Origin: ENR-C587 sp942493235
Lineage (GTDB): Bacteria > Bacteroidota > Ignavibacteria > Kapaibacteriales > UBA2268
Assembly: GCA_942493235.1 (NCBI GenBank)
Contig: OW818676.1
Span: 2,170,001-2,234,000 of the forward strand
Direction: 5' to 3'
DNA length: 64,000 nt
The position numbers were made by a program, and so were the translations under genes. Positions 37,923-45,425 of this stretch are shown piece by piece; within the stretch, counting starts at the first letter, position 1; each line of letters starts with the position of its first letter. Under the pieces are notes generated by a model. The model was not told the origin of the DNA, did no database searches, and saw nothing but the letters and a program-made list of their open reading frames with translations.

Positions 37923-38647
37923 TTATTTTTCTCTGAATTATCAACTGTATCGGTAATTTCAGGGAATATATTTGCAACCTCATCGAATTTCTCCATTAAT
38001 GAAATGTTGTAATTCAGGTCATCATCAAAATTATCAGGGCTTTCAATCATTTTTGAAACAGTATCGGTTGATAATAGGGAAGGGTCTTTAGATGAATCTT
38101 TGACAATAACGTTACTTGTTGAAGTAACAGTAGCATTAGAATCTTCATCATAATTGAATTTTACTTTAGTTAAATTACCACAAGAGCATACTACATCAAT
38201 AGAAGTAATTTCATCGGCATCATTTTTATGTAAAATCACAGTTGAGTAATGACCTAAGTGCTCTTTAAGCTCATCTTCGTCTAAAGGAATATCTTTTATT
38301 TCGATATTATTTTTAGTTCTTTTAACCTTATTATTTGGAATTTTGTTGTTTTCGGAAAATCCTTTTTCATAACCTGAAATCTTGGGTACATTTAGAAAAT
38401 CTCTAAAAGCATCTTTTATTCTATCTTCTTCGATGATGTCATAACTATCTGTAAACTCGTATTTAAAGAATTTATCATTATGAGTGTCTTCATCATAGTT
38501 AATTAAGTCTTCCACTTCAATTACACTATCCCTGTTCGGTGAATCTTCATCTTCGGGGATTTCGGAAAAGGATTGCACTACATCATCTTTGGCAAATTCA
38601 TCTTCGAAATCGTAATCATCAATATTAAAATCTTTATCGTATTTCAT
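37919..38647 (-). CDS. very acidic hypothetical protein
   Basis: 242 residues from the ATG at 38647 (MKYDKDFNIDDYDFEDEF); a longer frame would need TTG at 38677 within a tandem repeat. It is unusually rich in Asp and Glu, without signal peptide or membrane segment. The middle part (DEDELKEHLGHYSTVILHKN, DEITSIDVVCSCGNLTKVKF) has one CSC motif and looks like a small folded beta-domain; the rest seems disordered. I do not recognise it. It sits between cheA and the LOG gene in the same direction, downstream of a 38-bp tandem array that may act as its regulatory region. Confidence 0.75.
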   Translation of the reverse strand: MKYDKDFNIDDYDFEDEFAKDDVVQSFSEIPEDEDSPNRDSVIEVEDLINYDEDTHNDKFFKYEFTDSYDIIEEDRIKDAFRDFLNVPKISGYEKGFSENNKIPNNKVKRTKNNIEIKDIPLDEDELKEHLGHYSTVILHKNDADEITSIDVVCSCGNLTKVKFNYDEDSNATVTSTSNVIVKDSSKDPSLLSTDTVSKMIESPDNFDDDLNYNISLMEKFDEVANIFPEITDTVDNSEKNK

Positions 38648-38670
38648 AAGTAACTTCAATTGTAATAAAT

Positions 38671-38890
38671 CAAACAATTATAATCAGTAATAATTACCTG
38701 TGATAAAACAAATAATTATAATCAGTAATAATTACCTGTGATAAAACAAACAATTATAATCAGTAATAATTACCTGTGATAAAACAAATAATTATAATCA
38801 GTAATAATTACCTGTGATAAAACAAATAATTTCTAAAGTAATAATTACCTGTGATAAAACAAATAATACTATGCAGTAATAATTATCGGA
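38671..38890. repeat. 38-bp tandem repeat array, about 5.8 copies
   Basis: Copies begin at 38671, 38709, 38747, 38785, 38823 and 38860 with CAAAYAATTATAATCAG followed by TAATAATTACCTGTGATAAAA. The first four are nearly identical; the fifth and sixth are diverged. Each copy holds the imperfect dyad CAGTAAT-A-ATTACCTG. The array fills the gap between the cheA stop (38949) and the start of the acidic protein gene (38647). Confidence 0.9.
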
Positions 38891-38948
38891 TGATTGTTGA
38901 AAATAGTGTAGCTAATATTTCAAGTGATTTTAAAATACAGTGAAAAGC

Positions 38949-40877
38949 TTAATTACTTAATTTCACGTAAGAATTTTGAATTAATTCGGATACTTCAATA
39001 ATCATAATTACTCTTCCGTCGCCTAAAATAGTAGAGCCGGCAATACCTTTGATATGTCCCAGATACTCACCGAGCGATTTAATTACTATTTCCTGCTGAC
39101 CGAGAAGTTCATCTACCACTAATCCTACTTTCTGATAACCGTAACCGACTAAGACTACATATTTTCCATTTAGAGAGGCACTAGTAGTTTTGCAATGCAA
39201 AGTATTATCTAATCTGATTAAGGGGTTTACATCTTCACGTATTCTAATTACTTCCTGATTATTAATAGTATAAATGGCTTCTTCGGTAATTGAAACTACT
39301 TCAATTACAGAGCTTAGAGGAATAGCATAATCTTCGTTTTGAACTTTAACTAATAGCCCTTGGATAATTGCCAAAGTCAATGGGAGTTTTATAGTGAATG
39401 TAGAGCCTTGACCGATTTCAGAATCAATTTCAATAATTCCTTTAAGGTTTTGGATATTAGTCCGGACTACATCCATTCCTACACCTCTACCGGAGACTGA
39501 TGTAACCTTTTGAGCAGTACTGAATCCAGGGGCAAAAATTAATTGCAGAGCTTCTTTTGCGGTCATACTCATAGCCTGCTCTTCGTTAATAAGCCCTTTT
39601 TCAATAGCTTTTGTTTTTAGTTTAATAGGGTCCATGCCCTTACCATCGTCAGAAATTTTCAGTACTATGGCATTACCCTCTTGGTAAGCATTAATAGTAA
39701 TATTGCCTTCAGGATTTTTACCTATTTTTTCTCTTTCTTCAGATGTCTCAATCCCATGGTCGCAAGAATTACGGAGCATGTGCACTAATGGGTCATTAAG
39801 CTCTTCAATTATTCCGCGGTCAATTTCAGTCTCTTCTCCGAGTAAAACCAAATTGATTTTTTTATTAAATTCTTTGGATAAATCGCGAACAATTCTTGGT
39901 GCTTTTTGATATAGTTTAGCTATTTGAACCATTCTCATCTTCATTACCGCAGATTGAATTTCCGAAGTAATAAAGTCAATTTGAGCAGTTGTTTCTAATA
40001 GCTCTCGGATTTTATCTTTGTTATCAATTGAAGACTCAAGAATATCTGAAATTTGTGTAAGTCTATTTCTGCCCAGAACTAACTCTCCGGACAAATCCAT
40101 AAGGATTTCAATTCTTGAAACGTCAATTCTGATAGTATCAGATGCCGATTTGCTCATTTTTTGAGAAGTTGTACCACTTTTAGGCTCAGACGAAGAATCA
40201 TCGGACTGCTCTTCAGCTTGTTTTTCGGCTTTTATTTTATTATGGTATCTTTCGGTTTCTTCTTTAATCTCCGAACGCATATTGGAATTAACTTCATCAA
40301 AAGCAGCTTGCAGCAAAGCTAATTCTTCGGGAGTGAAATCACCGGGCTCGTTAAATAAATCAGAGCTTGATAGGACTTTTTCTACGGCACTGCCACTTAA
40401 TTGTCCTGATTGAGAGTCTTGACCATCTGAAGATTTTAATGAAGTCTCAAATATTTGCATTTCGTCAGGAGAAGCATTCGGATTTTTAACTTTTTCTATT
40501 TTTTCTACGATTTCAGAATAATCATAAGATTTGATTTCACCGGTTTTGATTATATCAACTAACGTTTGAATAATATCATGAACCTCAAGCAACACATCGA
40601 TAATAACAAGATTAATCTGTAACTCATCTTTTCTAAGTTTATTAAGGACATCTTCGGCATGATGAGTGATGGTAGCAATTTCTTCAAATCCCATAAATGA
40701 AGATGTACCTTTTATGGTGTGAAAACCTCTAAAGATACGATTAAGCAAGTCGAAATTTCTTGGTTCGTTTTCTAAGGTCATTAAATCTTGAGAGAGAGAA
40801 TCAAGAATTTCGCTTGTCTCAATCAAAAAGCTGTCAAACAGCTCTTGCATATCTTCATCTGAAAAATTTGTTGTCAT
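38949..40877 (-). CDS. cheA: chemotaxis histidine kinase CheA
   Basis: 642 residues. The P1/HPt domain (1-130) carries phospho-acceptor H53 in FHTIKGTSS. Residues 130-245 are a low-complexity acidic linker where a P2 domain would normally be; I see no P2 fold, only a helical segment FTPEELALLQAAFDEVNS (181-198). P3 dimerisation begins at about 248 (TIRIDVSRIEILMDLSGEL). The P4 ATPase shows the N-box MLRNSCDHGIE (367-377), DDGKGMD (410-416) and GRGVGMDVV (463-471). P5/CheW-like is at about 505-642. It phosphorylates the CheY proteins encoded in the same operon. Its start is one base after the cheZ-like gene's stop. No MCP, CheW or CheB gene is in the window. Confidence 0.95.
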   Translation of the reverse strand: MTTNFSDEDMQELFDSFLIETSEILDSLSQDLMTLENEPRNFDLLNRIFRGFHTIKGTSSFMGFEEIATITHHAEDVLNKLRKDELQINLVIIDVLLEVHDIIQTLVDIIKTGEIKSYDYSEIVEKIEKVKNPNASPDEMQIFETSLKSSDGQDSQSGQLSGSAVEKVLSSSDLFNEPGDFTPEELALLQAAFDEVNSNMRSEIKEETERYHNKIKAEKQAEEQSDDSSSEPKSGTTSQKMSKSASDTIRIDVSRIEILMDLSGELVLGRNRLTQISDILESSIDNKDKIRELLETTAQIDFITSEIQSAVMKMRMVQIAKLYQKAPRIVRDLSKEFNKKINLVLLGEETEIDRGIIEELNDPLVHMLRNSCDHGIETSEEREKIGKNPEGNITINAYQEGNAIVLKISDDGKGMDPIKLKTKAIEKGLINEEQAMSMTAKEALQLIFAPGFSTAQKVTSVSGRGVGMDVVRTNIQNLKGIIEIDSEIGQGSTFTIKLPLTLAIIQGLLVKVQNEDYAIPLSSVIEVVSITEEAIYTINNQEVIRIREDVNPLIRLDNTLHCKTTSASLNGKYVVLVGYGYQKVGLVVDELLGQQEIVIKSLGEYLGHIKGIAGSTILGDGRVIMIIEVSELIQNSYVKLSN

Positions 40878-41993
40878 TTATTTTCCAAACAGTGCGTCTA
40901 TATCATCTTGAGAAAAATTTGCAAATGGGTCATCTGATTCAGCTTCGACAGCCGGAGCCGCCGCAACGGGTTTTTGTGCCGGAGCCGGAGCAGGTGCCGC
41001 AACAGGTGCCGGAGCAGGTGCATTATTAGCATTAGCAAATAGATTGTCAATATCGTCGATACTTGCCGGACTATCATCATTGGGAGCATTCGCAAATAGG
41101 TTATCAATATCGTCCGCTGATGCAGGACTGTTATCATTGGCAACATTAGCAAATAGGCTATCAATATCGTCAGCACTGGCAGGCTCATTGGGAGCTGCAC
41201 CATTGAAATGATTATCAAACATAGCGTCAACTTCGCCTTGGCGAACATCACTGTTGGTAAGGGAGTCCACTGCATCGGGGTCAAAAGCAATTTGTCTGTG
41301 CATTTTCGATACATTAGTATCAGGGCTATAAGTATCGTCATTATGCACTAATTTATCCATTTCAGTTGATTGGAATTTCTGCATAATTAGAGCTAATTTT
41401 GACTGCACTGTCTGCAAAAGATGATTAACAGCAGCTATTTGCTGAGATGTAATATCTTGTACTTGTAATGACATCATTATTGAATTAGAATCGTCTTTGA
41501 TACTATCAATAATGCCTGAAGTAGAATTGAATATTTCATTGAATTGAGTATCATTACTTTGCTTATACGATTTTATTTCTTGTGCAATCTCTGGAATTAC
41601 ATCTTGTAAATCGGTATCCGAGTTAATTGCCTTTGATAATATCTCAATTATTTTTAGAGGATTAGCTTTGTTAGCAGCATTGCTATCGGATAATGTTTTT
41701 AAATTAGAAGAAATAATATCCGATTTATAAACTAATCCGTCAACTATATCCATGATTTCGGTAGTTGATTTCTCTGTAGCTTCTGTAACTTTAGAAAGCT
41801 GTTTGGAAGCATTTGGCATCTTTTTCAAGTTTTCTTGAATAGAGTAATTTATTTCATCAAGTAATGGCTTGATGTCATTGACAAACAAAAATATTTCTTC
41901 TAAAAAGGGAATTACTCTTTGACCAAAAATAAATAATGCTTTTAATTCTTCGGCTTTTTTTAATAATAGTGTTATATCCATATCTTTCATCAT
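40878..41993 (-). CDS. cheZ: CheZ-like CheY-P phosphatase with five repeated CheY-docking-type peptides
   Basis: 371 residues. Residues 1-210 are long helices. They end in the CheZ-type active-site helix LQVQDITSQQIAAVNHLLQT with D180-x3-Q184, the spacing of D143/Q147 in enteric CheZ. Residues 250-371 are disordered and Ala/Pro/Asp-rich, with five related peptides: QGEVDAMF (252-259), SADDIDSLF (273-281), SADDIDNLF (292-300), SIDDIDNLF (311-319) and SQDDIDALF (361-369). The middle three form a 19-residue tandem repeat. The last one resembles the FliM N-terminal peptide (SQ-x-EIDALL), which binds CheY-P, and sits where CheZ has its CheY-docking tail. Two adjacent ATGs are possible; the second fits the GGAG site better. 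Phosphatase activity is inference from the motif and operon context. Confidence 0.8.
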   Translation of the reverse strand: MMKDMDITLLLKKAEELKALFIFGQRVIPFLEEIFLFVNDIKPLLDEINYSIQENLKKMPNASKQLSKVTEATEKSTTEIMDIVDGLVYKSDIISSNLKTLSDSNAANKANPLKIIEILSKAINSDTDLQDVIPEIAQEIKSYKQSNDTQFNEIFNSTSGIIDSIKDDSNSIMMSLQVQDITSQQIAAVNHLLQTVQSKLALIMQKFQSTEMDKLVHNDDTYSPDTNVSKMHRQIAFDPDAVDSLTNSDVRQGEVDAMFDNHFNGAAPNEPASADDIDSLFANVANDNSPASADDIDNLFANAPNDDSPASIDDIDNLFANANNAPAPAPVAAPAPAPAQKPVAAAPAVEAESDDPFANFSQDDIDALFGK

Positions 41994-42014
41994 AAACTCC
42001 TGATATTAAGGTGA

Positions 42015-42389
42015 TTACCCGTTTACAGCTTTTAGTACTGCATCAATTTTTTCTTTTAATACTTGAGGTGTAAAAGGCTTTACTACATAATTATTAACTC
42101 GAGCTTGCAAAGCTTCGACAATATCCTGCTTTAAACCTCTGGTAGTTACCATTAATATCGGTAAATGTTTAAGTGTGTCGTTTGACCTAATAGCTTTTGT
42201 TAGTTCAAGACCGGTCATATTGGGCATATTCCAATCAGTGATAACGAAATCAACTTTATCACCCATTAATTTGGATAAGCCTTCTTGTCCGTCTTCCGCT
42301 TCAATAATCTCTCCGTAGCCAAAAGTTTTTAAGGCATTAATTACAATTCTTCTCATTGTTGGCGAGTCGTCTACCACAAGAAATTTCAT
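42015..42389 (-). CDS. cheY: CheY response regulator, single domain
   Basis: 124-residue receiver domain. Acidic pocket D7/D8, phospho-acceptor D52 in TDWNMPNMTG, T82 and K104 (VKPF) keep the exact spacing of enteric CheY, and Y101 occupies the position of the FliM-binding Tyr106. LELTKAIR after the phosphorylation site also matches classical CheY. It is therefore the better candidate for the motor- or output-binding CheY. It lies 21 bases upstream of the cheZ-like gene, in an operon. Confidence 0.93.
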   Translation of the reverse strand: MKFLVVDDSPTMRRIVINALKTFGYGEIIEAEDGQEGLSKLMGDKVDFVITDWNMPNMTGLELTKAIRSNDTLKHLPILMVTTRGLKQDIVEALQARVNNYVVKPFTPQVLKEKIDAVLKAVNG

Positions 42390-42482
42390 ATTTAACCTTT
42401 CAATTTATATATTTGCTAGTAATCATAGTTTTAGTTACTCGAAAATATCCAACTACTAATATCGGATACTAAATTCAAAAAT

Positions 42483-42854
42483 TTATTCTTCATTAAGATA
42501 TTTAGCAACTTCGTACTGAATTCTTTTAGTATTAAATGGTTTTATCAAGTAAGAATTTGCTCCGGCATCAATTCCGGCTTGAACATCTTCGTCTTTTGAA
42601 AGAGAAGAAAGAATGATAATAGGAGTATTTTTGTACTCTTGATTCTGCCTAATAGTCTGAATTAATTTATACCCGTCTAAATTAGGCATATTCAAATCAG
42701 TAACAAATAAGTCGATTTTCTGAAGTGGAAGCTTTTCTAAGGCATCCATTCCATCCACTGCCATTACTATTTGATGCCCCATCAATTTTATTGACAATGC
42801 AATAAATTTTCTTATTGAAGGTGAATCCTCAGCTACTAATATTGTCTTGCTCAT
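42483..42854 (-). CDS. second CheY-like response regulator
   Basis: 123-residue receiver domain with E9/D10, D53 (TDLNMPNLDG), S83 and K105 (IKPF) in normal spacing. No output domain. It differs from the neighbouring CheY around the output face (NSYLIKP instead of NNYVVKP, Ser for Thr at position 83), so it may act as a phosphate sink or serve another target. It lies 19 bases downstream of cheR. Confidence 0.92.
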   Translation of the reverse strand: MSKTILVAEDSPSIRKFIALSIKLMGHQIVMAVDGMDALEKLPLQKIDLFVTDLNMPNLDGYKLIQTIRQNQEYKNTPIIILSSLSKDEDVQAGIDAGANSYLIKPFNTKRIQYEVAKYLNEE

Positions 42855-42873
42855 GTACTATATATCCTAAAAA

Positions 42874-43737
42874 TTATTCTTTTTTATAAGCCATCGCTTT
42901 TGGCAAATGGATTAGTTTAAACGCTTTGGATATTCCGTGCAAAGATTCGGAATACCCGATAAATAAATATGAACCCTTATTGAGTGAATCGTACAAATAT
43001 GAAACTACTTGCTGCTTAGAAGGTATGTCAAAATATATTAATACATTGCAACAGAAAATAATATCACAATTGCTAATTGAACGCATTTGAACTGAATCAT
43101 AAAGATTTAGATTTAAAAATTTAACCATTTTCTTTACTTCTTCATTTAGCAAGTATTGATTTCCCTGCTTAGTAAAATATTTATTTAGATAAGCAGGGGG
43201 CACATTTCTAATTGAATATTCTTTGTATATGCCCTTTCGAGCTGTTTCTAAAACTGCGTTGTTTATATCACTACCTAATATTTGAAACTGAACTTTCGGA
43301 TATAAAGGTTTTATTTTTTCGAGAATAAGCATCGCTATCGTATAAGCTTCTTCTCCGGTTGATGAAGCAGCACTCCATATTCTAATTACAGGATTTCCTT
43401 GATTTGATTTAGCTTTTATCAGTTCAGGAGTTATTATTTTTTCGAATGAATCAAATTGCTGTTCTGCTCTGAAAAAATATGTTTCATTTATAGTAATTGC
43501 TTCAAATAATTGATTTATTTCATGCCGGGATTGAGGAGATTTTAAAAGATTTAGATAATCTTCAAAAGTAACTAAGCCCTTAGAACTTATTCTTTTGGCA
43601 ATTCTACCCTCTAAAAGATATTTTTTACTCTCGGTATAATAAATACCGCAAAGATTGTAAATCACATCTCTTAGTTCCTTGAAAGTGTTATCACTTAGAA
43701 TTAGTTGACTATCTAATATGTTATTATTCATCGTCAT
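42874..43737 (-). CDS. cheR: chemotaxis protein methyltransferase CheR
   Basis: 287 residues. SAM-dependent enzyme that methylates glutamates on chemoreceptors. The N-terminal helical domain has GRIAKRISSKG (recognition helices). The catalytic domain shows NETYFFRAEQQF, IRIWSAASSTGEEAYTIAM (SAM motif I), ILGSDINNAVLETAR, YSIRNVPPAYLNKYF, CNVLIYFD and LFIGYSESL. It is the first gene of the che operon, with a consensus promoter upstream. The target receptors must be encoded elsewhere, as must a CheB methylesterase, if there is one. Confidence 0.95.
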   Translation of the reverse strand: MTMNNNILDSQLILSDNTFKELRDVIYNLCGIYYTESKKYLLEGRIAKRISSKGLVTFEDYLNLLKSPQSRHEINQLFEAITINETYFFRAEQQFDSFEKIITPELIKAKSNQGNPVIRIWSAASSTGEEAYTIAMLILEKIKPLYPKVQFQILGSDINNAVLETARKGIYKEYSIRNVPPAYLNKYFTKQGNQYLLNEEVKKMVKFLNLNLYDSVQMRSISNCDIIFCCNVLIYFDIPSKQQVVSYLYDSLNKGSYLFIGYSESLHGISKAFKLIHLPKAMAYKKE

Positions 43738-43785
43738 TATGGGTTTTATTTATTATATTCTTCAATTTTTTGTTTCTTATGAATA

Positions 43786-43816
43786 CAAAAATACCATTAA
43801 TTATAAAAGATACAAA
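43786..43816 (-). promoter_or_regulatory. Bacteroidota-type promoter of the che operon
   Basis: On the minus strand: TTTG (43816-43813), 19 bases, TATTTTTG (43793-43786). This is an exact match to TTTG-N19-TAnnTTTG, with a leader of about 40 bases before the cheR ATG at 43737. Confidence 0.65.
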
Positions 43817-43877
43817 TTACAATTTATTTTTTAAAAAAAAAAGCAGTCATTTGCTTTTATATAGAAAATTTCGCATT

Positions 43878-45122
43878 TTAACTTATTATTGAAGTCTTTG
43901 AACTTTGCAAATTGTATTTGCGGTAGTTTTCAGGATCTATGCTTTCTAACATATCAAAAATAATGTTTTCTAAAATGATTTTCTTTTCTGATAATTGCTC
44001 TAGGATTATATTCTGAAATTGCATTAATTCCAATTTGCTGTCAGGATTCTCATTTATAATTACATGAATTAACGATAACAAATTTGATTCGCAACTGCAT
44101 TTATATGGATTTGAAAAGTATTCTATAAAGAACCCTTTGATTAGATCTGATGTATTATATAATATTAAATTCTCAAGCACCAATTTCTGGGTAAAATAAT
44201 TATCTTTGAATACTACATCGACAAGCTCTTTTATTTCATTTGGATAATATATATTCCCTAATGAAATCAGTCCGTATTTATTTATATCAATATCATTTTC
44301 TAATATGGCATTCAGAGCTATTTGTCTTAATTCAAAAGAAATTACTCTATTTATCCCTTTACGTTCAAAAATGGAGTAAATCACTTTTAATAAAAGTGTT
44401 TGAATAGATTCGGTATAAGTAAGCAAATTAGCATATAATTCTTCAGCTAAGTCGATATTATCCGAGAAATAAGATAATTCATCTAAACAGGATATTTTTA
44501 TAAAAATATCATCGGATTTAGAAAAACACTCTATTAAAAACTGTTCGGCTCTGCTATTCTTGACTTTTCCAATAGCAACTAATATAGTAGGCTTTAAATC
44601 ATTTTCAAATTCAAAACGGTTGATAAATGTATCAAGTAAATCTTCATCGGAATAATTCCCTAATGCTTCAATAGCAGATGACCTGATATTGTCGTTTACA
44701 TGATTCATCAATTCTAATAAAAATGGTTTTAGGCAATCAGCAGAATATTCTGAAACTATATCAATTGAAAATTGAACAGTATTCGGGTCATTATCATTAA
44801 TGTATGGAATGAATATCTCAGGGCAGAATTTCCCGGTTTCTTTTAATATTTCTCCGGATAAATTTCTTAATTCAATATCCATACTTTCTATAAAAGGTAT
44901 TATTTGACCGGATATTTCAATTGCTATCTCATCGGTCTGATATGATAACAGTCTGGCTATGGCATCTTTTACGCCGAAGTCAGCATCTTTTAAACCATTA
45001 ATAATTATTGAAATTAGCTTTTTGTCAGCTAAATCTCTTTTTTTTATCCCTTCTATAGCCTGCCTGCGCGCTAAAGGGTCGTTATGGTTCAAAAAAGTTT
45101 CAATTATTTCATTACTGTTCAT
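43878..45122 (-). CDS. HEAT-repeat protein next to the che operon
   Basis: 414 residues, cytosolic (no signal peptide). It is made of helical pairs of about 30-35 residues typical of HEAT/PBS-lyase-type repeats: DPLARRQAIEGIKKRDLADK, DADFGVKDAIARLLSYQTDE, DPNTVQFSIDIVSEYSADC and NDNIRSSAIEALGNYSDEDL. HEAT repeats bind proteins. The gene lies 140 bases upstream of cheR on the same strand, but the che promoter lies between them, so it may be transcribed separately. A link to chemotaxis signalling is inference from position. Confidence 0.85.
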   Translation of the reverse strand: MNSNEIIETFLNHNDPLARRQAIEGIKKRDLADKKLISIIINGLKDADFGVKDAIARLLSYQTDEIAIEISGQIIPFIESMDIELRNLSGEILKETGKFCPEIFIPYINDNDPNTVQFSIDIVSEYSADCLKPFLLELMNHVNDNIRSSAIEALGNYSDEDLLDTFINRFEFENDLKPTILVAIGKVKNSRAEQFLIECFSKSDDIFIKISCLDELSYFSDNIDLAEELYANLLTYTESIQTLLLKVIYSIFERKGINRVISFELRQIALNAILENDIDINKYGLISLGNIYYPNEIKELVDVVFKDNYFTQKLVLENLILYNTSDLIKGFFIEYFSNPYKCSCESNLLSLIHVIINENPDSKLELMQFQNIILEQLSEKKIILENIIFDMLESIDPENYRKYNLQSSKTSIIS

Positions 45123-45425
45123 ACTTCAAATAAATTATTATTGAAAATTATACCTTTACTAAGGTATTTAATTATGTAATATATGAAATTTCTGTTTAAA
45201 TAGCAAAAAAACATTGAATATTATAATAAAATAATATAGAGAAATAAAAATAGTATAAAGATAAAAAATAATATAATAAGGCTGTTGCAAAAGTCCAAAA
45301 TATTTATTTGCTGTTAATTTTCCCAAGATTTACAAACATCTAAGTGCTTATCAACCCTACGCTTTAGCGTAGGGTTATATAATTAGGAATTGAAAACTAT
45401 ATAGTTTTGCAACAGACTTATAATA
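45123..45425. repeat. G element holding an E-type hairpin
   Basis: No gene. 45278-45420 is the inverted homologue of 9078-9325, with ends AAGGCTGTTGCAAAAGTCC and AGTTTTGCAACAGACTT. Here the interior is the hairpin ACCCTACGC-TTTA-GCGTAGGGT (45354-45375) instead of the 130-bp palindrome. The sdaA stop follows within 10 bases. 45123-45277 is plain AT-rich sequence. Confidence 0.85.

Noticed and set aside
36255..38647. Defence island (WYL regulator with LOG and acidic protein)
   Set aside because: WYL regulators often accompany defence genes, but no nuclease, helicase, protease or other effector is adjacent.
38671..38890. Tandem array as a CRISPR
   Set aside because: Units follow each other directly with no unique spacers, and no cas gene is present.
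40898..41341. 147-residue minus-strand frame inside the cheZ-like gene
   Set aside because: Shifted frame of the 57-bp repeats and the Ala/Pro-rich tail; the repetitive Leu/Met composition is a by-product.
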